Shown: one piece after another, positions 41,560 to 48,481 of the stretch
Layout of the letters: the number at the start of each line of letters is the position of its first letter
Numbering within the stretch: position 1 is the stretch's first letter
Source: JBFGJH01 sp041586155
Lineage (GTDB): Bacteria > Actinomycetota > Acidimicrobiia > Spongiisociales > JAENVV01
Direction of reading: 5' to 3'
Assembly: GCA_041586155.1 (NCBI GenBank)
Contig: JBFHAT010000001.1
Span: 1 to 64,000, forward strand
DNA length: 64,000 nt
Translations under genes and position numbers: made by a program
The notes under the pieces: model-generated
Told to the model about the DNA's origin: nothing
The model's input: only the letters and a program-made list of their open reading frames with translations
Databases searched by the model: none

Positions 41560-42175
41560 CGTCTGACACCTCCCATCGACGTTCGATCCCCGCCACTCCT
41601 TTTCCCGTCACGGTCAAGCGCAATGTGCGGTTGCGCAGCCGGCCGTGCCCTCGTTGCGGACCGTCCCAATTGAGATCTTCGACTCGAATGTTCCAATGGG
41701 CGATTCCCGAGGGGATGGGGTGCTCGGATCGCAGAACGACACCGGACCGTTCGCGACGTGCGATCGCCGCCAACCGTCGCAACTCTTGCTCGCCCGTACC
41801 GGGAGGAACATCCGCATAGAGCGCACGAATCCCGCTCATGAGCGCCGCAACGACTTGGGGCCATTGGGCACGATCGGCCCTGACGACGTAGAGCGAGTCA
41901 GGGTCGATCCCGACTTCCCACGCCGCCAGCGGGCTGAACCACCCGCGATGGTCTACTACCGCCACCGGCGTCAGGCGCGCCTGTTCGACCAAGAGAGACA
42001 TCCCCAGCTTCGTCAAACCGAACCCGATGCCCCCCATGAGTCCCACGATGCGGCCTGGTTCGATGAGGTCCATGAGGCCTGCATCATCACGAGGCTGCAT
42101 CGAGGACTGACCGCTGCCGGCGAGGCGTGCCGCCAGTTCACGGCGGATCTCGCCGCTCGAGACGATGCGGCTCAT
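41492..42175 (-). CDS. imuA: ImuA'-like RecA-fold mutasome protein
   Basis: A RecA-like accessory protein of 227 residues, directly upstream of imuB. The segment GRIVGLMGGIGFGLTKLGMSLL stands where RecA has its P-loop, but the GKT is lost (GLTK), so ATP binding is doubtful. VVDHRGWFSPLAAWEVGIDPDSLYVVRAD resembles the Walker B area of ImuA. A role in recruiting DnaE2 and ImuB is inferred from mycobacteria. The ATG (ATGA) overlaps the stop of a small upstream reading frame. The SOS promoter lies 250 bases upstream. Confidence 0.75.
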   Translation of the reverse strand: MSRIVSSGEIRRELAARLAGSGQSSMQPRDDAGLMDLIEPGRIVGLMGGIGFGLTKLGMSLLVEQARLTPVAVVDHRGWFSPLAAWEVGIDPDSLYVVRADRAQWPQVVAALMSGIRALYADVPPGTGEQELRRLAAIARRERSGVVLRSEHPIPSGIAHWNIRVEDLNWDGPQRGHGRLRNRTLRLTVTGKGVAGIERRWEVSDDGTNPVRLVAGLAASSPRRAIG

Positions 42176-42414
42176 GGCCGTATGGAGGCATGGGAGGGGG
42201 ACAGGCCTGTTCGATGCGGTCGAAGGCGGCCCTGTGCGTCAACGCTCTGTCTCGGATGTCGCCTGTGACGAGCTGGCGTGTGCGCCACCCCCGTGTAGGC
42301 CAGCCCCGTGTAGGCCAGCCCCGTGTATCCCACCCTCGTGTGAGCCGCCCCCGTGTGAGCCACCTTTGTGTTGACCGCCTTCGTGTTGACCGCCTTTGTG
42401 TTGACCATCTCCAT
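42172..42414 (-). CDS. Possible small repeat-containing leader ORF, coupled to imuA'
   Basis: A frame of 80 codons from ATG 42414 (or 42408) to TGA 42172-42174, which overlaps the imuA' ATG (ATGA). It begins MEMVNTKAVNTKAVNTK and passes through a pentad repeat of the form x-(N/H/Y)-T-x-x, then a basic, His/Arg-rich end. Third positions in the repeat part are GC-rich, but downstream of the repeat another frame (ending at 42138) has the more coding-like third positions. All three frames are open through the repeat. It may be a coupled leader peptide or only a structured leader. Confidence 0.35.
   Translation of the reverse strand: MEMVNTKAVNTKAVNTKVAHTGAAHTRVGYTGLAYTGLAYTGVAHTPARHRRHPRQSVDAQGRLRPHRTGLSPSHASIRP
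42271..42405 (-). repeat. 15-bp tandem repeat in the imuA' leader
   Basis: Nine units of 15 bases on the minus strand, each with ACAC at positions 6-9 of the unit or nearby. The pattern is about GNNNACACRRGGYG. Early units (GTCAACACAAAGGCG) and later ones (GCCTACACGGGGCTG) have diverged. 15 is a multiple of 3, so every minus-strand frame stays open. Confidence 0.85.
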
Positions 42415-42432
42415 GCCAATGATCGAAAGACG

Positions 42433-42462
42433 AGTGTATCGAACATATGTTCGATACGTCAA
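42433..42462 (-). promoter_or_regulatory. SOS-controlled promoter of imuA'-imuB
   Basis: On the minus strand TTGACG (42457-42462), an 18-base spacer, and TACACT (42433-42438). It is the best -35/-10 match in the window. The spacer is the LexA palindrome. Confidence 0.75.
42436..42457. promoter_or_regulatory. SOS box (LexA site) of imuA'-imuB
   Basis: A perfect 22-bp palindrome, GTATCGAACAT-ATGTTCGATAC, whose core matches TCGAACATATGTTCGA. It overlaps both promoter elements, so LexA would block polymerase. Confidence 0.92.
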
Positions 42463-42474
42463 GAGGGCGCAGCA

Positions 42475-43887
42475 TCAAGAGTGACGCAGTGCAGCGTGGG
42501 CCGCGTTCCATCCTCCCATTCCGTGCACACCCGCACCGGGAGCGGTCGATGCTCCGCACAGGTACACCCCCTCGATCGGTGTCCGATACGGGTTGGGGCT
42601 CAGTCGAGGGCGGGCCAGCATCTGGGTCAACACGAATGCTCCCGAACCGATGTCGCCCCCGACGTAGTTCGGGTTGTATCGCTCGTACTCCTGCGCCGAC
42701 ATGGTGTGCCGTGCGACGATGACGTCGCGAAATCCGGGCGCGAATCGCTCGACCTGCGATTCGATGGCCGAGGTCATGTCGACATCCGAACCGGACGGTA
42801 CGTGACAATATGCCCAGGCCGTATGGATCCCGGCGGGGGCTCTCGAATCGTCGAACAGGGTCGGTTGTGCCAACAACACGAAGGGACGCTCGACGTGGAC
42901 GCCCCGCCAAGTCGCTGCTTCCGCCTCGATGATCTCGTCGGCGGACCCGCCGACGTGCACTGTGCCGGCGTGCTGGAGGTCGGTGTCCTCCCACGGGATC
43001 GCCTCGTGGAGTGCCCAATCGACCTTGAACACGCCGGGACCGAACCGCCACCGTTGCATGCGTCTCCGGTCGCTCTCGCCAAGCTGGTCCCCCGCAATGG
43101 CGGCAAGCGCGGGCGGCGGGACCGACAAGAACGTCATGGCGGCTCGCGGAAGTTCGCGCAGGCTGCTGATCTCGTGACCGGTGTGGATGACACCGCCAAG
43201 CGACCGTAGATATGAAGCCAGCGCCAACGTGACGGCGTGCGAGCCACCCTTGGCCATCGGCCACCGAAATGCATGCGCCGCCGCCATCAGCGCAAACGCG
43301 ACCGCGCTCGATCCCGGTGTTCCCAACGATGTCATGTTGTGTGCAGCAACGCCTGCGAACAACGCACGTGCTTCCTCGGAGGCAAAGCGACGGATGCTCG
43401 TGGTGGCGGGCAGCAAGGCAGGCACTCCGAACCGGGCAAGGAGGAGCGGATGGCGGGGGACTCGGAGCAAGGGACGCATCGTATCTCCGAAGAGCGCATC
43501 CGCACGGGCAGCGTAATGACCGATCGTCCGCCGATACATCTGCTGATCAGTCGGAAACCGACCGACCGTCTTCGCAACCTCGTGGTGTAACAGCACCGCC
43601 TTGCGTCCATCGAGCGGATGGCCCAGTTCGATCGGGGCGTACACCCACTCCAAACCATGCTCGGCGAGGGGAAACGACGCGAACGGCGGAGATCGATGAA
43701 ACGGGTGGATCGCCGCACACACGTCATGGCGGACGCCGTCGAGTGTGAGCTCAGCCGTCCTCGTGCCTCCGCCGACCTCGTCGGCCGCTTCGAACACCGC
43801 CACCGATCGGCCGGCCCTTGCCAGCACGATCGCGGCCGTCAGCCCGTTGGGGCCGGCGCCCACCACCACGGCGTCGTGGGTGGTCAT
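42475..43887 (-). CDS. NAD(P)/FAD-dependent oxidoreductase (phytoene desaturase-like)
   Basis: A flavoprotein amine oxidase/carotenoid-desaturase-like enzyme of about 470 residues. Dinucleotide fold AVVVGAGPNGLTAAIVLARAG at the N-terminus, then GGGTRTAELT, and a C-terminal FAD-clamp YLCGASTAPGAGVHGMGGWNAA. The substrate is unknown; no carotenoid genes lie nearby. ATG 43887 begins MTTHDAVVVGAG; a GTG at 43905 is in frame and possible. It lies 19-37 bases after the Fpg-type gene on the same strand. Confidence 0.8.
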   Translation of the reverse strand: MTTHDAVVVGAGPNGLTAAIVLARAGRSVAVFEAADEVGGGTRTAELTLDGVRHDVCAAIHPFHRSPPFASFPLAEHGLEWVYAPIELGHPLDGRKAVLLHHEVAKTVGRFPTDQQMYRRTIGHYAARADALFGDTMRPLLRVPRHPLLLARFGVPALLPATTSIRRFASEEARALFAGVAAHNMTSLGTPGSSAVAFALMAAAHAFRWPMAKGGSHAVTLALASYLRSLGGVIHTGHEISSLRELPRAAMTFLSVPPPALAAIAGDQLGESDRRRMQRWRFGPGVFKVDWALHEAIPWEDTDLQHAGTVHVGGSADEIIEAEAATWRGVHVERPFVLLAQPTLFDDSRAPAGIHTAWAYCHVPSGSDVDMTSAIESQVERFAPGFRDVIVARHTMSAQEYERYNPNYVGGDIGSGAFVLTQMLARPRLSPNPYRTPIEGVYLCGASTAPGAGVHGMGGWNAAHAALRHS

Positions 43888-43923
43888 CGGACCATCCGAT
43901 CGCACGCGGAGGCCGGTCCAACG

Positions 43924-44814
43924 TCACTCACCGTCGAGCTCTCCGATGGTCTTGGGCCAGTCGTCCTTGAGCAGACGACTCAGCGACCGATCGGCCAGGA
44001 GGCGGCCGTCGGTCTGACATGTTGCGCAATAGTTGGTCTCGTTCGATGCGTACACGATTCGCTGGACCGGCGAGCCGCACACAGGGCACGGCTCTCCGTA
44101 TTTGCCATGCACCGCCATCTCCGGCCGGAAGGCTGTCACCACGTCTGGAAAACCGTCACCGACCTCCTCGCGGTGACGGTCGGTCCATTCGGTCAGTGTG
44201 CGCTTCGTGGCGTCGTAGAGCCGGGCGATCTCCTCGTCGTCCAGTTGACCGGTGCGCTTGACCGGCGATAGGCGGGCGGCGTGCAGGATCTCGTCCGAAT
44301 AGGCGTTGCCGATCCCAGCCAGGAGCCGCTGGTCGGTCAGCACCCGTTTGACAGTCCTGTTCTCGCGAGTCAGAGCGGCGGCGAACTCCGCCGCCGTGGC
44401 TTCGAGTGGCTCGACGCCCCCGCGATCGTGCTCGGTGAGCTGCTCGCGCCCTCGCACCACGTGCAGAGATGCACGACGTTTCGATCCTTGCTCGGTGAGG
44501 AGCACCGAGCCGTGTTCCAGATCGAATGCCGCCAAACCGACCTTCTTGGGTATGGATACACCTGCGTCACGCCAGCGCAGGCGGCCGGCGATCATCAGGT
44601 GCAGGACCATGAACACGTCATCCTCGAGCTCCCACACGATGCGCTTCCCGATACGACTGAAGCCGGTGATGCGCAGGCCTTCGACGGCTGAGATCGGAGG
44701 ATCGTAGGTGCGTAACAGCGAGAACGATGCGACGCGGACGCCCTCCAGTATCCGCCCCTTCGCGACCCGATCGAGCGCTTCGAGGTACACGACGATGTCG
44801 GGCAGCTCCGGCAC
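43924..44814 (-). CDS. Formamidopyrimidine-DNA glycosylase family protein
   Basis: A Fpg/MutM-type DNA glycosylase of 296 residues. After GTG it starts PELPDIVVY, so Pro2 is catalytic; Asp takes the second acidic place (PELPD rather than PELPE). The H2TH part is LLAGIGNAYSDEILHAA near 172-188, and the zinc finger CPVCG...CATCQ is intact. It removes oxidised purines such as 8-oxoguanine, or acts on related lesions. GTG 44814 is preceded by TAGTCT at six bases, a leaderless start. Confidence 0.88.
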   Translation of the reverse strand: MPELPDIVVYLEALDRVAKGRILEGVRVASFSLLRTYDPPISAVEGLRITGFSRIGKRIVWELEDDVFMVLHLMIAGRLRWRDAGVSIPKKVGLAAFDLEHGSVLLTEQGSKRRASLHVVRGREQLTEHDRGGVEPLEATAAEFAAALTRENRTVKRVLTDQRLLAGIGNAYSDEILHAARLSPVKRTGQLDDEEIARLYDATKRTLTEWTDRHREEVGDGFPDVVTAFRPEMAVHGKYGEPCPVCGSPVQRIVYASNETNYCATCQTDGRLLADRSLSRLLKDDWPKTIGELDGE

Positions 44815-44820
44815 GACGCA

Positions 44821-44826
44821 AGACTA
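44821..44826 (-). promoter_or_regulatory. -10 hexamer for a leaderless start (Fpg-type gene)
   Basis: TAGTCT on the minus strand, six bases before GTG 44814. Confidence 0.55.
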
Positions 44827-44875
44827 GAGCGGACGGGGTGGGAAGGATTCACCCGTCGGCCCGCCGTCACGGGTG

Positions 44876-44881
44876 TATCGT
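44876..44881 (+). promoter_or_regulatory. -10 hexamer of the small-ORF/rhodanese unit
   Basis: TATCGT; transcription would begin near 44888, leaving a short leader with CTGGAGGG at 44891-44898 before GTG 44905. Confidence 0.35.
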
Positions 44882-44907
44882 TCGCTAGAGCTGGAGGGCG
44901 TCTCGTG

Positions 44908-45030
44908 ATGTCAAGGCTGTATCGCGGGGGGGAAGCGCGAGGGAAAGCGCAAGAGGAAGTCAGGCGACGTCGAACTTCGCCGCGCATACGAAGTCGGTCG
45001 CGGATGACTGCCCGGTGTCACCGCCCATGA
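44908..45030 (+). CDS. Small basic ORF upstream of rhodanese
   Basis: A 40-codon frame, MSRLYRGGEARGKAQEEVRR..., with about a dozen Arg. It is preceded by GGAGG seven to ten bases before GTG 44905/ATG 44908, the strongest Shine-Dalgarno in this stretch. Its TGA at 45028-45030 overlaps the ATG of the rhodanese gene (ATGA), so it could be a coupled leader peptide. It may instead be a short untranslated region. No family is recognised. Confidence 0.35.
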   Translation: MSRLYRGGEARGKAQEEVRRRRTSPRIRSRSRMTARCHRP

Positions 45031-45398
45031 CGATCACCGTGAGTCAACTCCTCGAGCAAGCCCGATCACACATCGATCGTGTCTTGCCGGCGTCGCTGGA
45101 CGATGAGCTGGCGCTCGGCGCCATATTGGTCGACATCCGACCCGTCGAACAGCGGACACGCGACGGCGCCGTGCCCGACGCCATGGTGATCGACCGCAAC
45201 GTGCTCGAGTGGCGCTTGAGCCCCACATCGGAGTACCGGGCGATGGACCTGGACGCGTCGAGCCGGGTCATCCTGATGTGCAACGAAGGCTACGCGTCGA
45301 GTCTCGCCGCTTGGACGCTACGCAGCCTGGGCCTCAGCCGGGCGACCGACCTCGCCGGTGGATACCAGGCGTGGATGGAGTGGCACTCGATCGTCTGA
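45027..45398 (+). CDS. Rhodanese-like domain protein
   Basis: A single rhodanese domain of 123 residues. The active-site loop is ILMCNEGYASS, with Cys in the six-residue CNEGYA loop that carries the persulfide. VDIRPVEQR and DLAGGYQAWM are typical family ends. It may transfer sulfur or act as a thiol-based modifier; a partner is not visible. ATG 45027 or GTG 45015 may start it. ATG overlaps the stop of the small upstream frame. A strong hairpin at 45417 follows the stop. Confidence 0.8.
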   Translation: MTITVSQLLEQARSHIDRVLPASLDDELALGAILVDIRPVEQRTRDGAVPDAMVIDRNVLEWRLSPTSEYRAMDLDASSRVILMCNEGYASSLAAWTLRSLGLSRATDLAGGYQAWMEWHSIV

Positions 45399-45416
45399 CC
45401 TTCCTTCGACGTGATT

Positions 45417-45438
45417 GGGGGCCGGCGAACCGGCCCCC
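45417..45438. terminator. Bidirectional terminator hairpin (rhodanese / pnp)
   Basis: A nine-base stem, GGGGGCCGG / CCGGCCCCC, with a CGAA loop. It lies between the convergent rhodanese and pnp genes and can serve both strands. Confidence 0.7.
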
Positions 45439-45462
45439 AGATCGCGTGTTGACGGGTGCGGT

Positions 45463-47901
45463 TCAGAGACCGCTCTCGAAGTCGTCCTCGAACGACACCA
45501 TCTTGCGTTTCGGACCGTCGCCCTGGTCGACCGTTGCCGTGCGCTGATTGCGCTCACGATCACGGTCGCGATGCCGGTTGGAGCCGCCTCGATCACGGTC
45601 ACGACCGCCCCGGTCTGACCGTCCGCGATCTCCGCGGTCTCGATCGTCCCGGCCTCGGTCGCGGTCCCCGCGACCACGGTCACGCCGATCTCCCCGGTCG
45701 CCGCGGGGCTCCTGCCCAGTGCTCGGCGGCCGGTTCTTCGCCTCCTCGGAGGGCTCGATCGGCTCGGCCAGCTCCAGGCTGACCTTGCCGTTGCGGTCGA
45801 TCTCACGCACAGTCACCTTGACGGGGTCGCCCAACGTGAGATAGTCCTCGACGTTCTCCACTCGCCGCTCAGAGTCGATCTTGGAAATGTGCAGCAGCCC
45901 GTCGCGTCCCGGAAGGATGTTGACGAAGGCCCCAAAGGACGTGATGTTGACCACCTGTCCTTCGTAGGTCTCGCCGACCTCCGGCTCTGGAGGGTTGGCG
46001 ATGAGCTCGACTCTCGCCTTGGCCGCGGCCAGGCTGTCGCCGTCGGCCGCGCCGATGCGAACGATGCCGAAGGCACCCTCTTCCTCGATCTCGATGGTGG
46101 CGCCGGTCTCCTCCTCGAGCTCGCGAATCGTCTTGCCCTTGGGCCCAATGACTTCCCCGATCTTGTCCTTGGGGATCTTGACCGCCTCGATGCGCGGAGC
46201 GTTCGGGTTGAGCTCTGGACGGGGCCCGTCAATGGCCTCCTTCATGGCCGCCAAAACCGCCAGGCGAGCCTCCTTGGCTTGAGTGAGCGCCTCAGCGAGC
46301 ACCTCAGCCGGCAGGCCTTCGATCTTCGTGTCGAGCTGCAGCGCCGTGATGACATCTGCGGTACCCGCCACCTTGAAGTCCATGTCGCCCAAGGCATCCT
46401 CGGCTCCGAGGATGTCCGTCAGGGTGATGTACTTGCCATCGGCATGGATCAAGCCCATGGCGATTCCCGCTACCGGAGCGAGAATCGGCACCCCGGCATC
46501 CATCAGCGACAACGACGAACCGCATACCGACGCCATCGAGGATGATCCGTTCGAGGACAGCACCTCGGACACGAGCCGGTAGGCGTAAGGGAAGTCTTCG
46601 GCGGTCGGCACCACCGGATGCACCGCCCGCTCGGCCAGCGCTCCGTGACCGATCTCGCGGCGCTTCGGCCCACGCATGAAGCCCGTTTCGCCGGTCGAGA
46701 AAGGCGGGAAGTTGTAGTGATGCATGAATCGCTTGGACGTCTCGATCGACAGCGTGTCGAGCATCTGCTCCATCTTCAGCATGCCCAGGGTCGCGACATT
46801 GAGCACCTGGGTCTCACCACGCCGGAACAGGCCCGAGCCGTGAGCGCGAGCGACGACTCCCACCTCCGCCTCGAGGTCGCGGATGTCGGTGACGCCGCGG
46901 CCGTCCAACCTCACGCCTTCCTCGACGACGCGGTCGCGCATCATCTGCTTGACGACGGAACGGAAGGCGCGCCGCACCATCTCCAACTCGGCCTCGTCCT
47001 CGGTGCCGAACTCGGCGAGCACGGACTCGAGCGCTTCGTCTCGAGCGGCGTTCCTTTCGGACTTGCCGGCGATGGTGATGATCTCTCGGAGTCGGGGTGC
47101 GGCGAGCTCACGCACCCGATCCAATACCTCCGGCGTGTAGTCCACTGCAACCGGATAGTCGAACGGTTCGATCTCGACGTTCGAAACGAGCTCGTTCTGG
47201 AGATCGATCGCCTGAGCGATGTACTCCTTCGCTTCCTCGAGGCCGCCCGCCACTGTTTCCTCGTCTGAGGCGCGAGCGCCCGCTTCGACGAGCCGCAGGC
47301 CGTCCGGCATCGCACCCGCTTCGACCATCGTGATGTCGATGGTGCCCTGTTCGTTGCGATGACCGGCGACCGTCAATTCGAACACCGACTCGTCGAGGTC
47401 GTCATAGGTTGGGAACGGGATCCACTCGCCGTTCTTGAGGGCCAGGCGTACGGCGCCGATCGGGCCTTCGAACGGGATGTTGCTGGCCATCAGCGCCGCC
47501 GATGCGGCGTTCAGCGCGAGTACGTCATACTCGTTCTCATCGTCGACGGACATGATGGTTCCCACGATGTGGGTTTCGCAGCGGTACCCGTCTTTGAACG
47601 ACGGCCGCAGCGGACGGTCGATCAGCCGGCAGGTGAGAATCGCCTGCTCGGTGGCCCGGCCTTCCCTCCTGAAAAACGAACCGGGAATGCGCCCGGCCGC
47701 ATACATCCGCTCTTCGATGTCGACTGTCAGCGGGAAGAAGTCGGCTCCTTCTCGCATGGTTTTGGCGGCAGTGGCAGTGACGAGCACTTCGACTCCGCCG
47801 AGCGCGATTTTCACCGCACCATTGGCTTGCAGGGCCAGCTTTCCCGTGCTGAGGACGACTTCTTTGCCGCCAATCGACGCACGTACCGTATGTTCTGGCA
47901 C
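45463..47901 (-). CDS. pnp: Polyribonucleotide nucleotidyltransferase (PNPase) with Arg-Asp-Gly-rich tail
   Basis: A phosphorolytic 3'-to-5' exoribonuclease of 812 residues. Two RNase PH-like domains flank an all-helical linker; the second has GSSSMASVCGSSLSLMDAGVP. KH (IPKDKIGEVIGPKGKTIREL) and S1 (GQVVNITSFGAFVNILPG) domains follow. Residues about 734-787 are a low-complexity run of Gly, Asp and Arg (DRG/RDR) not found in most PNPases. GTG 47901 is preferred because AAGGAG lies six to eight bases upstream; ATG 47919 is six codons earlier. It is downstream of rpsO, as in many bacteria. Confidence 0.95.
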   Translation of the reverse strand: MPEHTVRASIGGKEVVLSTGKLALQANGAVKIALGGVEVLVTATAAKTMREGADFFPLTVDIEERMYAAGRIPGSFFRREGRATEQAILTCRLIDRPLRPSFKDGYRCETHIVGTIMSVDDENEYDVLALNAASAALMASNIPFEGPIGAVRLALKNGEWIPFPTYDDLDESVFELTVAGHRNEQGTIDITMVEAGAMPDGLRLVEAGARASDEETVAGGLEEAKEYIAQAIDLQNELVSNVEIEPFDYPVAVDYTPEVLDRVRELAAPRLREIITIAGKSERNAARDEALESVLAEFGTEDEAELEMVRRAFRSVVKQMMRDRVVEEGVRLDGRGVTDIRDLEAEVGVVARAHGSGLFRRGETQVLNVATLGMLKMEQMLDTLSIETSKRFMHHYNFPPFSTGETGFMRGPKRREIGHGALAERAVHPVVPTAEDFPYAYRLVSEVLSSNGSSSMASVCGSSLSLMDAGVPILAPVAGIAMGLIHADGKYITLTDILGAEDALGDMDFKVAGTADVITALQLDTKIEGLPAEVLAEALTQAKEARLAVLAAMKEAIDGPRPELNPNAPRIEAVKIPKDKIGEVIGPKGKTIRELEEETGATIEIEEEGAFGIVRIGAADGDSLAAAKARVELIANPPEPEVGETYEGQVVNITSFGAFVNILPGRDGLLHISKIDSERRVENVEDYLTLGDPVKVTVREIDRNGKVSLELAEPIEPSEEAKNRPPSTGQEPRGDRGDRRDRGRGDRDRGRDDRDRGDRGRSDRGGRDRDRGGSNRHRDRDRERNQRTATVDQGDGPKRKMVSFEDDFESGL

Positions 47902-47940
47902 GTTTCTCTCCTTGGTCATGGGAGGAGACCGGCCAATTGG

Positions 47941-48054
47941 CAGTGGTGAGCGCTCCTCGAGGAGCGGTCGCCACTGACAACTGACGGGTTCATCCTCCGC
48001 CTTTCTCAGGTGGTCCCGGCGTTGCCGGATCTGTTCCCGTATTTGGTGCGGGAA
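47941..48054 (-). promoter_or_regulatory. Structured leader of pnp
   Basis: Three inverted repeats precede pnp: TTCCCG...CGGGAA (48034-48054), CCGGC-GTT-GCCGG (48016-48028), and CAGTGG...CCACTG (47941-47976) enclosing the 16-base palindrome CGCTCCTCGAGGAGCG. In several bacteria pnp is autoregulated through a leader stem cut by RNase III. These folds could do the same here; that is inference. Confidence 0.5.
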
Positions 48055-48070
48055 TCGCCCCCAAACGACG

Positions 48071-48096
48071 AAAGAGCGGCGACATCGCCGCTCTTT
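48071..48096 (-). terminator. Terminator after rpsO
   Basis: A 12-base perfect stem AAAGAGCGGCGA / TCGCCGCTCTTT with a two-base closing, just after the rpsO stop, followed on the minus strand by TTTCGTCGTTTG. Confidence 0.6.
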
Positions 48097-48103
48097 CCGT
48101 TGT

Positions 48104-48361
48104 TCACCGGCGCAACCCGAGGGCTGCGATGAGGCTTCGGTATCGCTCGACGTCTTGGCGTCTCAAATAGTTGAGAAGCCGACGCCGCTTGCCGACCAAC
48201 ATGAGGAGCCCGCGCTGACTGTGGAAGTCGTGTTTGTGGGTCTTCATGTGCTCGGTCAGATGCTTGATCCGCTCGGTCAGCAACGCAACCTGAACCTCGG
48301 GAGAGCCCGTGTCCGAGTCGTGCTGACCGTATTCGGAAATGATTTCCTGCGTGGTCTTCAT
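48104..48361 (-). CDS. rpsO: 30S ribosomal protein S15
   Basis: S15, 85 residues, a primary 16S rRNA binder in the platform of the small subunit. It is complete from MKTTQEIISEYGQHDSDTGSPEVQVALLTERI to RYRSLIAALGLRR, with the HDFHSQRGLLMLVGKRRRLLNYL core. The length is normal. It starts at ATG 48361. A promoter-like TACACT at 48421-48426 sits inside a palindrome, about 60 bases upstream. It is separated from pnp by a hairpin. Confidence 0.95.
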   Translation of the reverse strand: MKTTQEIISEYGQHDSDTGSPEVQVALLTERIKHLTEHMKTHKHDFHSQRGLLMLVGKRRRLLNYLRRQDVERYRSLIAALGLRR

Positions 48362-48367
48362 GAATCG

Positions 48368-48390
48368 ATGCGTCCTGTCAATGCGTCCTG
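48368..48390 (-). repeat. Direct repeat in the rpsO leader
   Basis: CAGGACGCAT occurs twice on the minus strand, three bases apart, in the leader just above rpsO. One copy overlaps the only AGGA-type Shine-Dalgarno. Confidence 0.6.
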
Positions 48391-48418
48391 GCAAAAGCCG
48401 GTCGAAGGGGATGCGGAG

Positions 48419-48433
48419 GCAGTGTACCACTGC
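48419..48433. promoter_or_regulatory. Palindrome over the rpsO -10
   Basis: GCAGTG-TAC-CACTGC, perfect, containing the minus-strand -10 TACACT (48421-48426). It could be an operator or the start of a leader hairpin. Confidence 0.4.
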
Positions 48434-48481
48434 GTCCGCGCCTCCTATTCAAACAGAGCTGCCGTCGAAGTCGTAATCGGA

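Noticed and set aside
42250..42420. CRISPR array
   Set aside because: The 15-bp units are contiguous without spacers and no cas gene is near; it is a simple tandem repeat.
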